Assembly: GCF_041435355.1 (NCBI RefSeq)
Contig: NZ_CP108443.1
Span: forward strand, 496,001-560,000
Length of the DNA: 64,000 nucleotides
Direction: 5' to 3'
Source: Streptomyces sp. NBC_01276
GTDB lineage: Bacteria; Actinomycetota; Actinomycetes; Streptomycetales; Streptomycetaceae
Shown: positions 16,780 through 25,146 of the stretch, in pieces
Position numbering within the stretch: the first letter of the stretch is position 1
Layout of the letters: each line of letters opens with the position of its first letter
The notes under the pieces: model-generated
Seen by the model: the letters and a program-made list of their open reading frames with translations, nothing else
What the model was told of the DNA's origin: nothing
The model's database searches: none
Position numbers and translations under genes: made by a program

Positions 16780-17763
16780 ATGAAGGCGATCGTGCAGGAC
16801 CGTTTCGGCCCGGCCGAGGTGCTCCGCCTCGCGGACGTGCCGGTGCCGGTGCCCGGCCCCCGCGAGGTGCTGGTCCGGGTGCACACGGCCGGGGTCCACA
16901 TCGGCGACTGGCACCTGATGACCGGACTGCCCGCCGTGGCAAGGCTGTTCGGGGTCGGGCTGCGCCACCCGCGGATCCGGGTCCGTGGCACGGAGTGCGC
17001 CGGGACCGTCGCGGCCGTCGGAGCGCGGGTGACCGCGTTCCGGCCCGGGGACGAGGTGTTCGGCGTCGGTACCGGGGCCTTCGCGGAGTACGCGGTCGTC
17101 CGTGAGGACCGGATCGTCACGAAACCCGCCGGACTCGGCTTCGCGGAAGCGGCCGCACTCCCCGTGTCGGGCCAGACAGCGCTCCAGGCCCTGCGCGCGG
17201 GCGCGTCCGCCGGGCCCGCGCGGCGGGTGCTGGTGATCGGGGCCGGCGGGGCGGTGGGCTCGTACGCCGTCCAGCTCGCCAAGGCCGAGGGGGCCGAGGT
17301 CACGGGCGTGTGCAGCACCGGGAAGACGGACCTGGTGCGCCGGCTCGGGGCCGACCACGTGGTCGACTACACCCGCGAGGAGTTCGCGGCCGTGGGCAGC
17401 CGCCACGACCTCGTCCTCGACATCGCGGGAAACCGGCCGCTCCCGCTGCTCCTGACGGCGCTGGCCCCCGGGGGCAGGCTCGTCCTGGTCGGCGGCGAGG
17501 GCGGCAGCCGCTTCTTCGGCACGCTGCACCGGCAATTGCGGGCCTCTCTGCCCGGAGCGTCCGGCGGCCGGCGGATGCGCGCACTGGTGGCCACGGACAA
17601 GGCGGCGGACCTGCGGCAGCTCGCCGTGCTCGCGGCCGCGGGCACCCTGCGCCCTGTGATCGACGCGAGCTTCCCGCTGGCCGAAGCACCCGAGGCGATA
17701 CGCCGCCTGGAGGGCGGACACGGCCGCGGGAAGCTGGTCCTACGGATCGCGGACGCCGGCTAG
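16780..17763 (+). CDS. MDR-family NAD(P)H:quinone oxidoreductase-like protein
   Basis: A 327-residue medium-chain dehydrogenase/reductase. Seen: the N-terminal GroES-like domain starting MKAIVQDRFGPAEVLRLADV, GDEVFGVGTGAFAEYAVV at about 88-105, and the Rossmann-fold coenzyme site VLVIGAGGAVGSYAVQLAKA near residue 150 (GxGxxG-like), then LGADHVVDY. The catalytic zinc ligands of true alcohol dehydrogenases are absent, which fits the zinc-free quinone oxidoreductase/enoyl reductase group. Such enzymes reduce quinones or activated double bonds with NADPH. The ATG at 16780 gives the standard N-terminus. It stands alone among fragments; its stop overlaps the end of the convergent broken gene by a few bases. 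Confidence 0.85.
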   Translation: MKAIVQDRFGPAEVLRLADVPVPVPGPREVLVRVHTAGVHIGDWHLMTGLPAVARLFGVGLRHPRIRVRGTECAGTVAAVGARVTAFRPGDEVFGVGTGAFAEYAVVREDRIVTKPAGLGFAEAAALPVSGQTALQALRAGASAGPARRVLVIGAGGAVGSYAVQLAKAEGAEVTGVCSTGKTDLVRRLGADHVVDYTREEFAAVGSRHDLVLDIAGNRPLPLLLTALAPGGRLVLVGGEGGSRFFGTLHRQLRASLPGASGGRRMRALVATDKAADLRQLAVLAAAGTLRPVIDASFPLAEAPEAIRRLEGGHGRGKLVLRIADAG

Positions 17764-18179
17764 CCGGTGGTGGCGCAGGCTTTGGCGAGGAGGCGTTCGG
17801 CGGTGCGGGCTGACGCCGTAGCGGGTTGCGAGGGATTCCGCGGTGACGGCGGGCCCGGTGCCGTTCTGGGCGGCGTCCAGGGCGGCGGCGATCTCGGGCA
17901 GCCGTGTGTCGGGTGTGGTGCGCCGGGGTGTGCGGTCTTTGGCGCCGGGGTGCGGCCATTGTGCTGGGCGGGGCGGGTGGTGCGGGCTTCGGCGGCGGCG
18001 CGGGTCCACCAGCGGCGGCCGTGGCGGTCGATGCCGGGGTCGAGCAGGCCGGTGGTGGCGTCGGCGCGGATGGTGGAGGGGGAGACGCCCGCGAGGGCGG
18101 CGACGTCGTCGAGGTGAGGGCGGGGCGGCCGTGGGGGATCACCGGGGGGCGTCTCCTTGATGCGTGGCCGGGTGGCCAT
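17760..18179 (-). pseudogene. Frameshifted HTH-type plasmid/chromosome accessory protein
   Basis: The N-terminal part (from 18179) holds LDDVAALAGVSPSTIRADAT, a clear helix-turn-helix, then GRRWWTRAAAEAR. From about 18005 the coding signal moves to another frame: DTRLPEIAAALDAAQNGTGP, AVTAESLATRYGVS (a second helix-turn-helix). Near 17815 it returns to the first frame for RTAERLLAKACATTG and stop. Two compensating frameshifts thus break the gene. The family looks like the small two-HTH proteins of Streptomyces accessory DNA. Not functional as read. Confidence 0.55.
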
Positions 18180-18337
18180 GGTGCCCGGGTTGACGGCGAC
18201 GACCTTGTTGGGCTGCTTGCACTTCGCCGGACCAGCGCTGTCGCCCGTGCTGCCTCCAGGTCAGCGGCCTCCACCCACCGCCCCGGGATCCGCTTCTGAC
18301 GACGCGACCGTGACGTGAACGGGCGTGCCCTGGCACG

Positions 18338-18751
18338 ATGGGCAGCATGACCGGATTGAGCGAAGACCCAGAGTTAACCGGTGTCGCCTCGTGCGAGCTG
18401 CGGCTCGCCGTCACAGACTCCGACACCCACTTGCTTCCGCTCCGTGACTGGCTCGCGGCCGAGGATCCCTTGCGGGGCAGGGTGTCCCTGCTGCGGCCGT
18501 CCCCCGCGCCCGGGCATATGGGGGCGCTGGCTGACGTCCTTGCCGTCGCCCTGAGTTCGGGGAGCGCCGGGGCGGTGCTCGCCAGGTCGCTGACCACCTG
18601 GCTGACACAGCGGCGGGCAGACGTGAAGGTGACCATCACGGCCGTGGGCGGCCGGCAGGTGAGCGTTGACGTGCGCCGTGCCCGCGACGTCGAGGCAGTC
18701 ATCAGGGAGATCAACGCCCTCGGCGAGCCGCCCGCGTCCGGTGAAGAGTGA
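18338..18751 (+). CDS. EACC1 (effector-associated constant component 1)
   Basis: A small protein (137 residues from this ATG, 134 from the ATG at 18347) that I recognise as EACC1, a component known from comparative genomics to sit beside varied effectors (caspases, trypsin-like proteases and others) in predicted actinobacterial conflict systems. Seen: a short beta-like ELRLAV, PLRDWLAAEDPLRGRVSLL, then the family's PAPGHMGALADVLAVALSSG segment, a hydrophobic LARSLTTWLTQRRADVKVTI and a C-terminal helix. It carries a TTA leucine codon at 18374-18376, so translation probably needs the developmental bldA tRNA. The stop overlaps the GTG start of the caspase gene (GTGA), so the two are coupled. No good ribosome binding site decides between the two starts. 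Confidence 0.85.
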   Translation: MGSMTGLSEDPELTGVASCELRLAVTDSDTHLLPLRDWLAAEDPLRGRVSLLRPSPAPGHMGALADVLAVALSSGSAGAVLARSLTTWLTQRRADVKVTITAVGGRQVSVDVRRARDVEAVIREINALGEPPASGEE

Positions 18752-20079
18752 CCGCGCCCCGGTATCCGCACGGTCCGTCGAGCCGGGCGGTGCTCATCGG
18801 GGCGAGCCGGTTCGCCGACGGCGACCTCCCGGCGATCCCCGCCGTGCGGAACGACCTGGACGCCCTGCACCGCGCCCTCACTCACCCGCGCCACGGGCTG
18901 CTCGCACCCGAGCATTGCCACGTCCTGTCCGATCCCGGCGACCAGCGCGCCGTCGGCGCGGCACTGGAGCGGGCCGCCGGCGAGGCCGTCGACATGCTGC
19001 TGGTCTACTACGCGGGCCACGGACTCCTCGACGACGACGGCCGGCTGCACCTGGCGCTGACTGGCACCGATCCTGCCCGGCCGGGTTTCACCTCGGTACC
19101 GCTGGAACTCGTCCAACGCGACCTGGCCCGGGCCCGCGCCCATGCACGCGTCCTGCTGCTGGACTGCTGCTTCTCGGGACGCGCGGTGGCCGCCATGGCC
19201 GGACCGCATACCGCCGTCGCCGGCCAGGTCGACCTGACCGGCACCTACACCCTGACCTCCACCACCTCGACCGCCCCATCGCACGCACCGCCCGGCGCCC
19301 GCCACACCGCCTTCACCGCGGCCCTGCTCGACGCGCTCGCCCGGGAGGAACCGCTCACCCTCGACGGCATCTACCGGCACGTGGACCGCGAACTGGCCGG
19401 CCTGGGCCTGCCCCGGCCGCAACGCCGCTCCGTCAACGCGGCCGGCGACCTCGGCCTCGTCACCGGACCGGCCGTGGTCGACGGGCCGCAAGCCGTTCCG
19501 GCGCCGACGGTCGGCGACCAGTACGTCCTCGCCAACCCACGCCGGAGCCCGTTGCAGCGCGCCGGACTCGGCCTGCTCTGGCTGGCGGTCCTGTCGGCCC
19601 CCGTTACCTGGCTCGTCAACGCCGACCTCCTCGCCGTCCATATCGTGCCGGCGCTCATCCTGATCGGGCGGCCGCGACGGTACGACTACGCGCTGACCGT
19701 CGACGGCTCGGGCCTGACGATGCGGGACGGGCCCCAAACTCACCACATCCCGTGGCAGGACATCGAGTACGTCGGGATCCTGGGCCACGACCCCCGGTAC
19801 ACCGAAGAGATGGGCATCGTCCTGGTCCGCCTGCGCCCCCACGTTGTCGAGCGCCTGGACGCCCTGACAGGGCTGCCGTCCCTGCCCGGCTGGCTGTACC
19901 GCAGGAGCGGGAGCGACTTCCGCAGGCTGGGCTATGTCAACTTCTGCAAGCTCAGCGACATCGGCGCGATCGAGCACAGCCTGAAGGAGGCCGTCGTCGG
20001 CGTTGCGGGCAAGACAGCATTCCGCAGCGACCGCGAGCTGATCGAGCAAGACCACAGACTCGCCTCGCCGCACCCCTGA
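18748..20079 (+). CDS. Caspase-like protease, EACC1-associated type
   Basis: A 443-residue protein with an N-terminal caspase (C14) domain and a membrane-associated C-terminal part. Seen: RAVLIGASRFADGDLPAIPA at the start of the fold, MLLVYYAGHG with the catalytic His (about residue 90), VLLLDCCFSGRAV with the catalytic Cys (about 140), and HTAFTAALLDAL closing the domain. Residues about 270-310 form two hydrophobic helices (GLGLLWLAVLSAPVTWLV, ADLLAVHIVPALILIG). The last 130 residues (YDYALTVDGSGLTMRDG, HHIPWQDIEYVGIL) resemble a PH-like sensor domain. The order EACC1-caspase matches predicted immunity or programmed-death modules. The expected trigger is unknown. Translation is coupled to the TTA-containing EACC1 gene, so it is probably limited to late growth. 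Confidence 0.88.
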   Translation: MTAPRYPHGPSSRAVLIGASRFADGDLPAIPAVRNDLDALHRALTHPRHGLLAPEHCHVLSDPGDQRAVGAALERAAGEAVDMLLVYYAGHGLLDDDGRLHLALTGTDPARPGFTSVPLELVQRDLARARAHARVLLLDCCFSGRAVAAMAGPHTAVAGQVDLTGTYTLTSTTSTAPSHAPPGARHTAFTAALLDALAREEPLTLDGIYRHVDRELAGLGLPRPQRRSVNAAGDLGLVTGPAVVDGPQAVPAPTVGDQYVLANPRRSPLQRAGLGLLWLAVLSAPVTWLVNADLLAVHIVPALILIGRPRRYDYALTVDGSGLTMRDGPQTHHIPWQDIEYVGILGHDPRYTEEMGIVLVRLRPHVVERLDALTGLPSLPGWLYRRSGSDFRRLGYVNFCKLSDIGAIEHSLKEAVVGVAGKTAFRSDRELIEQDHRLASPHP

Positions 20080-20124
20080 TCAGAAGGCACGCCGCGACCC
20101 CGCGCTTGCACCCACGCCGGTCCG

Positions 20125-20259
20125 CAGCCGGCCGTCCGTGACGCGGACGGCAGGGTGGAGATTCCGCCGGGGCGGGTCGCGGCCGACGTGCCGCCCACCG
20201 AGCTGCGGGTGGGGGATCAGATGGTGAGCGACGGCCGCCTGGTCGCCATCGCACGATGA
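20125..20259 (+). pseudogene. C-terminal fragment of an unknown accessory protein
   Basis: One frame reads QPAVRDADGRVEIPPGRVAA, then DVPPTELRVGDQMVSDGRLV AIAR and stop. It has good codon bias but no start codon with a ribosome binding site and no continuation upstream. It looks like the tail of a small beta-rich protein. Family not identified. Confidence 0.4.
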
Positions 20260-20846
20260 TTCTGCGCACCGGCCGGGTTGCCGCAGCAGGGCGGACGGTG
20301 CGGGTCTTACCGTCCCGTGGCGGGTTTCCAGCGGGGGTCAAGGGCAAGTGGGCCCCGCACGGCCAGAGTCCACCCGTCCGCAGGCAGACCGGGCATCAGC
20401 ACCCGGGCGCTGCCCGGGGGTGGGAGGCTGGGCGGATGGATGCCGCGTGGTGGGCCGGCGCTGCGGACTGAACCGCTTCGGCTTCACCGACGGCGCCCCC
20501 GGCTGCCATACCGTCCGCATCCTGATCCCGATCCGTTGGCTTCACCATGCGGTGCTGTTCACAGAGGGGGCCGTGGCCGACGGGTTGTTCCCAGATCTGA
20601 TCACCACGGCGGGAAGGGGCGGCTGGCTGTCGGGCAACGGCGACAGTGGCAGTGCCCCACCCGCCTTTTCCGCGCCCGCCGCTGCTGCGCCAACCTGGCA
20701 ACGGGCGTGCGGACGTGTATTCGTGAACAGCGGTCGCACGGCCGGGGCCGACGTACGGTCGAGTAACGGGCCGAGCCGTGTGGCCGGCACCGTACACCCT
20801 GGCGCCAGTCTCGGCCGGTGCCTCGACGCTATGACCGGAGCAGCCC
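20260..20846. other. Gap without a supported gene
   Basis: Nearly 600 bp with several overlapping open frames but no motifs, no convincing starts and no preference for one frame. The promoter of the downstream membrane protein gene is presumably near its right end. Confidence 0.4.
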
Positions 20847-21452
20847 ATGCTTCTCTATGCCCAGACCCCAGCACGACGGAGCCGCCAGATCCTCGCGGAC
20901 CTGATGGCCGTGGTCGTCATCGCCTGCGCGGTGTGGTTCGCGTTGGCTGTCCACGATGCGATCATGCTCCTGGCCGAGCCGGGACGAAAGGTGGAGAGCG
21001 CCGGCGAGGGCTTTGCCGGCGCTCTCCACGACGCCGGCCAAACAGCCTCGGACGTGCCGCTGGTCGGCGGCCTGCTGAAGAAGCCCTTCCAGTCCGCGGC
21101 CGATGCCGGCACCGGGCTTGCCGACGCCGGGCAGTCCCTGCAAGACGCAGTCAGCCAGTTGGCTTTCCTGGTCGCGGTTGGTCTGGTCGTCGTCCCCGTG
21201 GCTTTCGTACTCCTGGTGTGGGTTCCCCTACGCGTGCGCTGGATGCGTCGCTGTGCCACCTGCCGAAGCCTTTACAGCGGACCCCACGGCGCCGACCTCC
21301 TTGCGCTGCGCGCCCTCACCGGACCGCCGGGCGACCTCCGCGCGATCCCCGCCCCGCCGGGCGGCCTCGCGGATGCCTGGCGCCGCGGTGACCAGCAGGT
21401 CGTCGCCGCCCTGTCCGAGATCGCACTCAGGCGGGCGGGCTTGCGGCCCTGA
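20847..21452 (+). CDS. Two-helix membrane protein, unknown function
   Basis: A 201-residue protein. Seen: a basic N-terminus, one transmembrane helix (LMAVVVIACAVWFALAV, about 20-36), an extracytoplasmic stretch of some 70 residues rich in Gly/Ala (DAGQTASDVPLVGGLLKKPF), a second helix (LAFLVAVGLVVVPVAFVLLV, about 105-124), then a cytoplasmic tail with a CxxC pair (RRCATCRSLY) that may bind metal. Proteins of this layout are common and uncharacterised in Streptomyces. It lies between the EACC1-caspase pair and the PIN-domain gene on the same strand, but the gaps are large, so an operon is unlikely. Confidence 0.7.
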   Translation: MLLYAQTPARRSRQILADLMAVVVIACAVWFALAVHDAIMLLAEPGRKVESAGEGFAGALHDAGQTASDVPLVGGLLKKPFQSAADAGTGLADAGQSLQDAVSQLAFLVAVGLVVVPVAFVLLVWVPLRVRWMRRCATCRSLYSGPHGADLLALRALTGPPGDLRAIPAPPGGLADAWRRGDQQVVAALSEIALRRAGLRP

Positions 21453-21519
21453 CAAGCGCAACAGTGGCTAGTCCCCCCTCCTTCGGCCGGCCCCCTTTCG
21501 GTGGTGGACGATATTTTTG

Positions 21520-21661
21520 AGCCGCAGAGGTCGCCAGGGCCGAGGGCGGGGCCGGGGATTTCGCCGTCGACGCGTACGCGGCGTCCGCCCTGGGCGTCGG
21601 GCGGGCAGACGATGACGCGCAGGGCAGGGCTCGTTCCTCCACCGTGGCGGTAGGCGGTCAT
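21520..21661 (-). pseudogene. Truncated small accessory gene downstream of DUF6233-like gene
   Basis: The ATG overlaps the natural TGA stop of the DUF6233-like gene (ATGA). It reads MTAYRHGGGTSPALRVIVCP then GRRVRVDGEIPGPALGPGDL, a beta-strand-rich start typical of the small proteins that follow DUF6233 genes in Streptomyces. After about 45 residues the similarity ends and an artificial frame runs on to 21272. It is truncated by a rearrangement near 21520. Confidence 0.5.
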
Positions 21662-22000
21662 TCCAGTACTCCGACGGCGGTGTCGGGGCGGCAGTGCGGT
21701 CAGGCGGGGATGCCCTCGGCGAGGGCCCGCCGCGCGGCGTCGGTGGACGCCGGCTTGCAGCGGGTGCGGGTGTCCCAGCAGGTACCGGCGTGGACCCGCA
21801 TGGGCGGGCGGCCGGTGCCGATGCCGTGCTCGATGAGCCAGTCCGGGCGCAGCGGAGCCGGCCGCCGCGCGACCTCGAACGGGGCGCGCTGCTCCTCGGC
21901 GGCGGCAAGGGCGCGCTCCGTGCGGGAGAGTTCGCCGCGCGGGTAGGTGACCAGCGTCCGCAGCCGGGGGAGGTCGGGCGGCAGGACGGACGCGCTCAGC
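21658..22000 (-). pseudogene. DUF6233-like protein with in-frame TGA at a Cys position
   Basis: A DUF6233-type protein: LPPDLPRLRTLVTYPRGELS, a charged coiled-coil region (RTERALAAAEEQRAPFEVAR), then APLRPDWLIEHGIGTGRPPM and VHAGTCWDTRTRCKPASTD, which match this Streptomyces family well. In relatives the C-terminus continues through a CPHC metal-binding knuckle; here the first Cys codon is replaced by TGA (21700-21702), and the following PHCRPDTAVGVLE is intact up to the natural stop at 21658. The start is also doubtful: the expected position holds CTG (22000). It is probably a recent pseudogene. Confidence 0.6.
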
Positions 22001-22257
22001 CTCCGTACTGCGCCTGCCCCGCGACCCTGCACGACATGCACAGGGGTTTCTCTGGGGGAGACGGTGTGGCGCGAGGCAGACGAAGGTCGGCTTGTGCAGC
22101 TCAGCGCGCGGATCGCCAACGTCAGTCGCTGCAACAGGTGTGGTGGCATCGCCGGTTCGGGTGACTGACCACAGCACCGGTGGTTCAGGGCACGGGGGCA
22201 GGCTCCAGCTGCCCAGCAGGTCCGCGGCGATATGCCTGCTCAGATACCGTCCTGCTC

Positions 22258-23760
22258 ATGGCTTCCGCAAAGTACCCAGTGCTTCCTGAATCTGTACGCC
22301 ACGGTCTACGTGCGATCGTCTTCGACACGAACTCGTTCCCCCGCGGCGGACTCGACCTGGAACTTCTCACGGTCTGGGGGAACCGCGCTGCGGAAGAGGG
22401 GTTTGAAGTCTGGGTGCCAGAACCGGTGCTGTGGGAGCTCGTTGAGCACGCCGGCTCATCGTGGGAGGCATGGCGCGCGAGTACGAACCAGGCGAGGAAG
22501 GCCATGCAAGCAGCCGGGCTCGACGTCCCGGCCGAGGGTCCGTACTCGACGCGTGAGGAGGTGATGACCGCTGTAGAGGGATCGCTTCGCAGCCTTGCTC
22601 CGTCGGTCCGAATCCTGGATCTCGACGGCGACCTAGCAGTGGAGGCACTTCGCGACCAGGTGCAGATACGTCCACCCGCCAAGAAGAAGAGCGACGTCAA
22701 GACAGGGGCTGCTGACAGCGCTTGGCTCCGACAAGTTCTGAGGACAGCCGACAACAAGGTCGACTCTTTTGTGATTGTCGGCGCCGACGCGGATGTCTAC
22801 CAGGCTTTCAGCAGCTGGGGCCTACCGAAGCCGCACATGGTGCCGCTGCACGCGCTACACGAGTCGCTCTTCGTACTGAAGGCACCGAGCGACGAGATCA
22901 TGAACACCATCGTTGAATTTCTGCAGGGTGTCGTGGGCCTGCCGCTCGGGGGAGGCCGGACGCCAGAAGGCAACCTGACCCTCGGTGACGTCGATCTTGG
23001 CGGGTTGATACACGAATGGGAGCTCGACCAGGTACGCAACGTGGAGCTCGGTCACGTCCTTGCTTTCCTTGGGATGAACCAGGTGAAGATCAGTCGGAGG
23101 GGGCTGGTCACGGCTCAGGTATTCCTGCTGGTCGACGCGGAATACAGCGGATGGCGGATCAACGAGGACGGGACATCGATCGCCCATACTTCGACCCTTC
23201 CTCAGGTTTGGGTGCGGGACGTACTCAGCTTCACTCTCAACGAGGGCTTGGTAACCCTCGCCCGGTCTGAGACTGGCCAGGCTATGGCATTTCGAGCCGA
23301 AGACATGGCCCACAACGATGAAGACGTGGCCTTCGATGAACTCCTTGACGGGCTCGCTTTGATCCCGGGTCTGGACGGAGAGCTAGGGGGCGATGGCTAC
23401 GAATCCACGAACGCGCGCGCCCACGTCAACGGTTTCGATCTTGAGTTGGTGTCGGAGAGCGGAGGTGTCGATTCGGAGTGGTGCGCCACCGTCACACTGT
23501 CGAAGGATGACTGGTCAGAGTCCCTGGAAGTGCGCTGCGTATGGGACTCCGTCCGCGTTCCGTACGAGATGCCCGACCTGATGCCCGCGTACCTGCTCAT
23601 CACAGACGAACCGGCGGACGTACAGATTCCAGCCGATTGGGCGGCGCCCGCCTGGGCCATCAACCTCATCTGGCCCCGCCCGCCCGTCGCCGGTTCGACT
23701 ACGACGCCTGACGCACCTTCCCAGAAAGGCGAAGACCCTCCACTTGGCGAGTCCGACTGA
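22258..23760 (+). CDS. PIN-domain protein (DUF4935-like), candidate RNase effector
   Basis: A 500-residue protein with an N-terminal PIN-type nuclease domain. Seen: AIVFDTNSFPRGG (first metal-binding Asp, about residue 22), VWVPEPVLWELVEHA (conserved Glu), ADSAWLRQVLRTADNK and DSFVIVGADADVYQAFSSWG (the later acidic residues). PIN domains cut RNA and are used by toxins and defence systems. The remaining 300 residues are beta-rich with no family I can name, possibly a sensor or targeting domain. Its G+C is clearly lower than that of most genes here, a sign of recent transfer. The ATG at 22258 fits the start of the fold; an earlier start would add a shadow. It stands alone near the EACC1-caspase pair. 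Function as a defence or stress RNase is inference. Confidence 0.7.
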   Translation: MASAKYPVLPESVRHGLRAIVFDTNSFPRGGLDLELLTVWGNRAAEEGFEVWVPEPVLWELVEHAGSSWEAWRASTNQARKAMQAAGLDVPAEGPYSTREEVMTAVEGSLRSLAPSVRILDLDGDLAVEALRDQVQIRPPAKKKSDVKTGAADSAWLRQVLRTADNKVDSFVIVGADADVYQAFSSWGLPKPHMVPLHALHESLFVLKAPSDEIMNTIVEFLQGVVGLPLGGGRTPEGNLTLGDVDLGGLIHEWELDQVRNVELGHVLAFLGMNQVKISRRGLVTAQVFLLVDAEYSGWRINEDGTSIAHTSTLPQVWVRDVLSFTLNEGLVTLARSETGQAMAFRAEDMAHNDEDVAFDELLDGLALIPGLDGELGGDGYESTNARAHVNGFDLELVSESGGVDSEWCATVTLSKDDWSESLEVRCVWDSVRVPYEMPDLMPAYLLITDEPADVQIPADWAAPAWAINLIWPRPPVAGSTTTPDAPSQKGEDPPLGESD

Positions 23761-23932
23761 GCCCCTCAGCATCATCCAGGGTGCGGCCAGCTCGTCTTTG
23801 GCGTCGGCGGAGCAGATCCGCGGTTTGCGGCTGGTGACACGGTTTTTGTCGGCACCCCGACTGGGGAAAGACCCCTGCGGGTTCGGCTGGGCGGTCCGAG
23901 TAGGGTGCGGTTAAAAGCGGGGGTGGAAGATC

Positions 23933-24376
23933 TTGAACTTTAATGTGCCTGGCCCAGAAGCCGACTGGTTGGATGCACCTGTCTCAGCATGCGCGAACCC
24001 GAACCCTGCGTGGCAGACAAGCATGTGGTGGTACATCTCGGGTCTATTCCGCGTGGTGGCAGGCCTTGCACCGTCGCTGGACTCCGTGGCGGGCCGGTTG
24101 AAGCTGACGACCGAGCGGGGCTGGGAGGAACTGAGCCCCGTCGATGTCGCGATGATCCAGATCCGTGGCGTGCACTTTGCGCTCCACCGCATGGAGCACA
24201 GCCCGATGACGGACACCATCGTGTCCGTCATCAACGAAACGGAGGACGACGAGGCAGCGATTGACACTCTGCTCACCGCCCTGGGCGTAGGCCGTGAGGT
24301 CCTGACGTTCAGGGGAGATCTCCGACGCGGCGACGACGAAGTCGAATGGCTGCCGGCAGCACGTCCCCTGGACTGA
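23933..24376 (+). CDS. Hypothetical protein next to the PIN gene
   Basis: A 147-residue protein starting with TTG, supported by a GGTGGA element about 5 bp upstream. Seen: a Trp-rich N-terminus (GPEADWLDAPVSACANPNPA, then WWYISGLFRVVAGLAP), a helical middle and an acidic C-terminus (VINETEDDEAAIDTLLTALG). No catalytic motif and no family I recognise. Like the PIN gene upstream, it has lower G+C than its neighbours and probably arrived together with it. A separate transcription unit is likely, since 170 bp separate the two. Confidence 0.5.
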   Translation: MNFNVPGPEADWLDAPVSACANPNPAWQTSMWWYISGLFRVVAGLAPSLDSVAGRLKLTTERGWEELSPVDVAMIQIRGVHFALHRMEHSPMTDTIVSVINETEDDEAAIDTLLTALGVGREVLTFRGDLRRGDDEVEWLPAARPLD

Positions 24377-24534
24377 CCTGAAGGGGCACTTCTTGCCACC
24401 ACGAAGCGTCTGGTGCTTCAGGCTCCGGTACGCGCTGGCTTGGGCGGCGGCTGCCCGAACAGGACCGTTCGCGATGATGCGTAGAGGTGGAGCCCCCACA
24501 AGGGATCTCCCATCGTCTGACCTGTTGATTCTGG

Positions 24535-24982
24535 TCAGTCTCCGGGGCCGTGCGCGTCCTGCCGGCCGTGGGCGGGGATCGGTAGGAGCGTTGTGGCGGC
24601 GTCCCATCCGGTGCACGCGACCGTGCCGAAACGGGTGAGGGCGTCGAGTGCCGTCATGGTCTTTACCGGGGCTGCGCGGTCGGCGGCGAGCGTGCACGCC
24701 TGGGCGTACACGCCTGGGTGTGCACGGTGGCGGCCCCGGTGCGGGTGCGGCCGTCGAGGACCCACACCCACGGTGTTGCCGGGGACGTCGCCGCGCCGGT
24801 GGGGTTGCGGTGGGTGGGTACCTGGTCCTGGGGAACACCGGGGATCGGGCGCAGCTGGGCGGCCGTCACCCACGTGCTGTACTCGGCCGGCTCGACGCCG
24901 CCGCCTTCGGTCGTCTGGCAGAGGGGGACGCCTATGCGGTATACCCACAGTCCGGTGTCGAGCTGGACTCGTCGGCGGGGGT
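24535..24982 (-). pseudogene. Accessory gene broken by a 14-bp tandem duplication
   Basis: The N-terminal two thirds read VYRIGVPLCQTTEGGGVEPA, EYSTWVTAAQLRPIPGVPQD, then ATPWVWVLDGRTRTGAATVH; the C-terminal third, in another frame, reads AQACTLAADRAAPVKTMTAL DALTRFGTVACTGW. They belong to one Streptomyces accessory family of about 140 residues that is often found beside DUF6233 genes. The frame change lies exactly in a 14-bp tandem duplication (24694-24707 and 24708-24721, 12 of 14 bases identical). Removing one copy joins the two parts perfectly. Confidence 0.65.
24694..24721. repeat. 14-bp tandem duplication that breaks the gene
   Basis: Two head-to-tail 14-bp units with two mismatches (GCACGCCTGGGCGT and ACACGCCTGGGTGT). 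The length is not a multiple of three, which explains the frame break in the surrounding gene. Confidence 0.8.
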
Positions 24983-24992
24983 GCGGTCACGG

Positions 24993-25121
24993 TCAGGGGC
25001 GGGTCTGCTGCTCCTGCCGGGCCTGCTGGCAGGGCATGCACAGCGGGCTGGCACCTGCTCCGTAGCGGGTGGTGGGCCGGCGGCAGCGGACGCAGGGTCC
25101 GTCGAGACGGGCGCGGGGCAT
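24993..25121 (-). CDS. Small zinc-ribbon-like protein
   Basis: A 42-residue basic protein: MPRARLDGPCVRCRRPTTRY, GAGASPLCMPCQQARQEQQT RP. Two CxxC pairs (PCVRC and LCMPC) spaced 16 residues apart suggest one zinc knuckle. It lies between the broken accessory gene and the 85-residue gene, all on the minus strand and closely packed, so it is probably part of the same small operon. An overlapping ATG at 25150 would start in another frame, so a one-base frameshift that shortened the N-terminus is possible. Confidence 0.55.
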   Translation of the reverse strand: MPRARLDGPCVRCRRPTTRYGAGASPLCMPCQQARQEQQTRP

Positions 25122-25146
25122 GCGGGTGCGGCGCCGATGGGCCGAC

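Noticed and set aside
18139..20073. Minus-strand open frame of 644 codons
   Set aside because: Shadow of the EACC1-caspase genes, which have strong family motifs on the plus strand.
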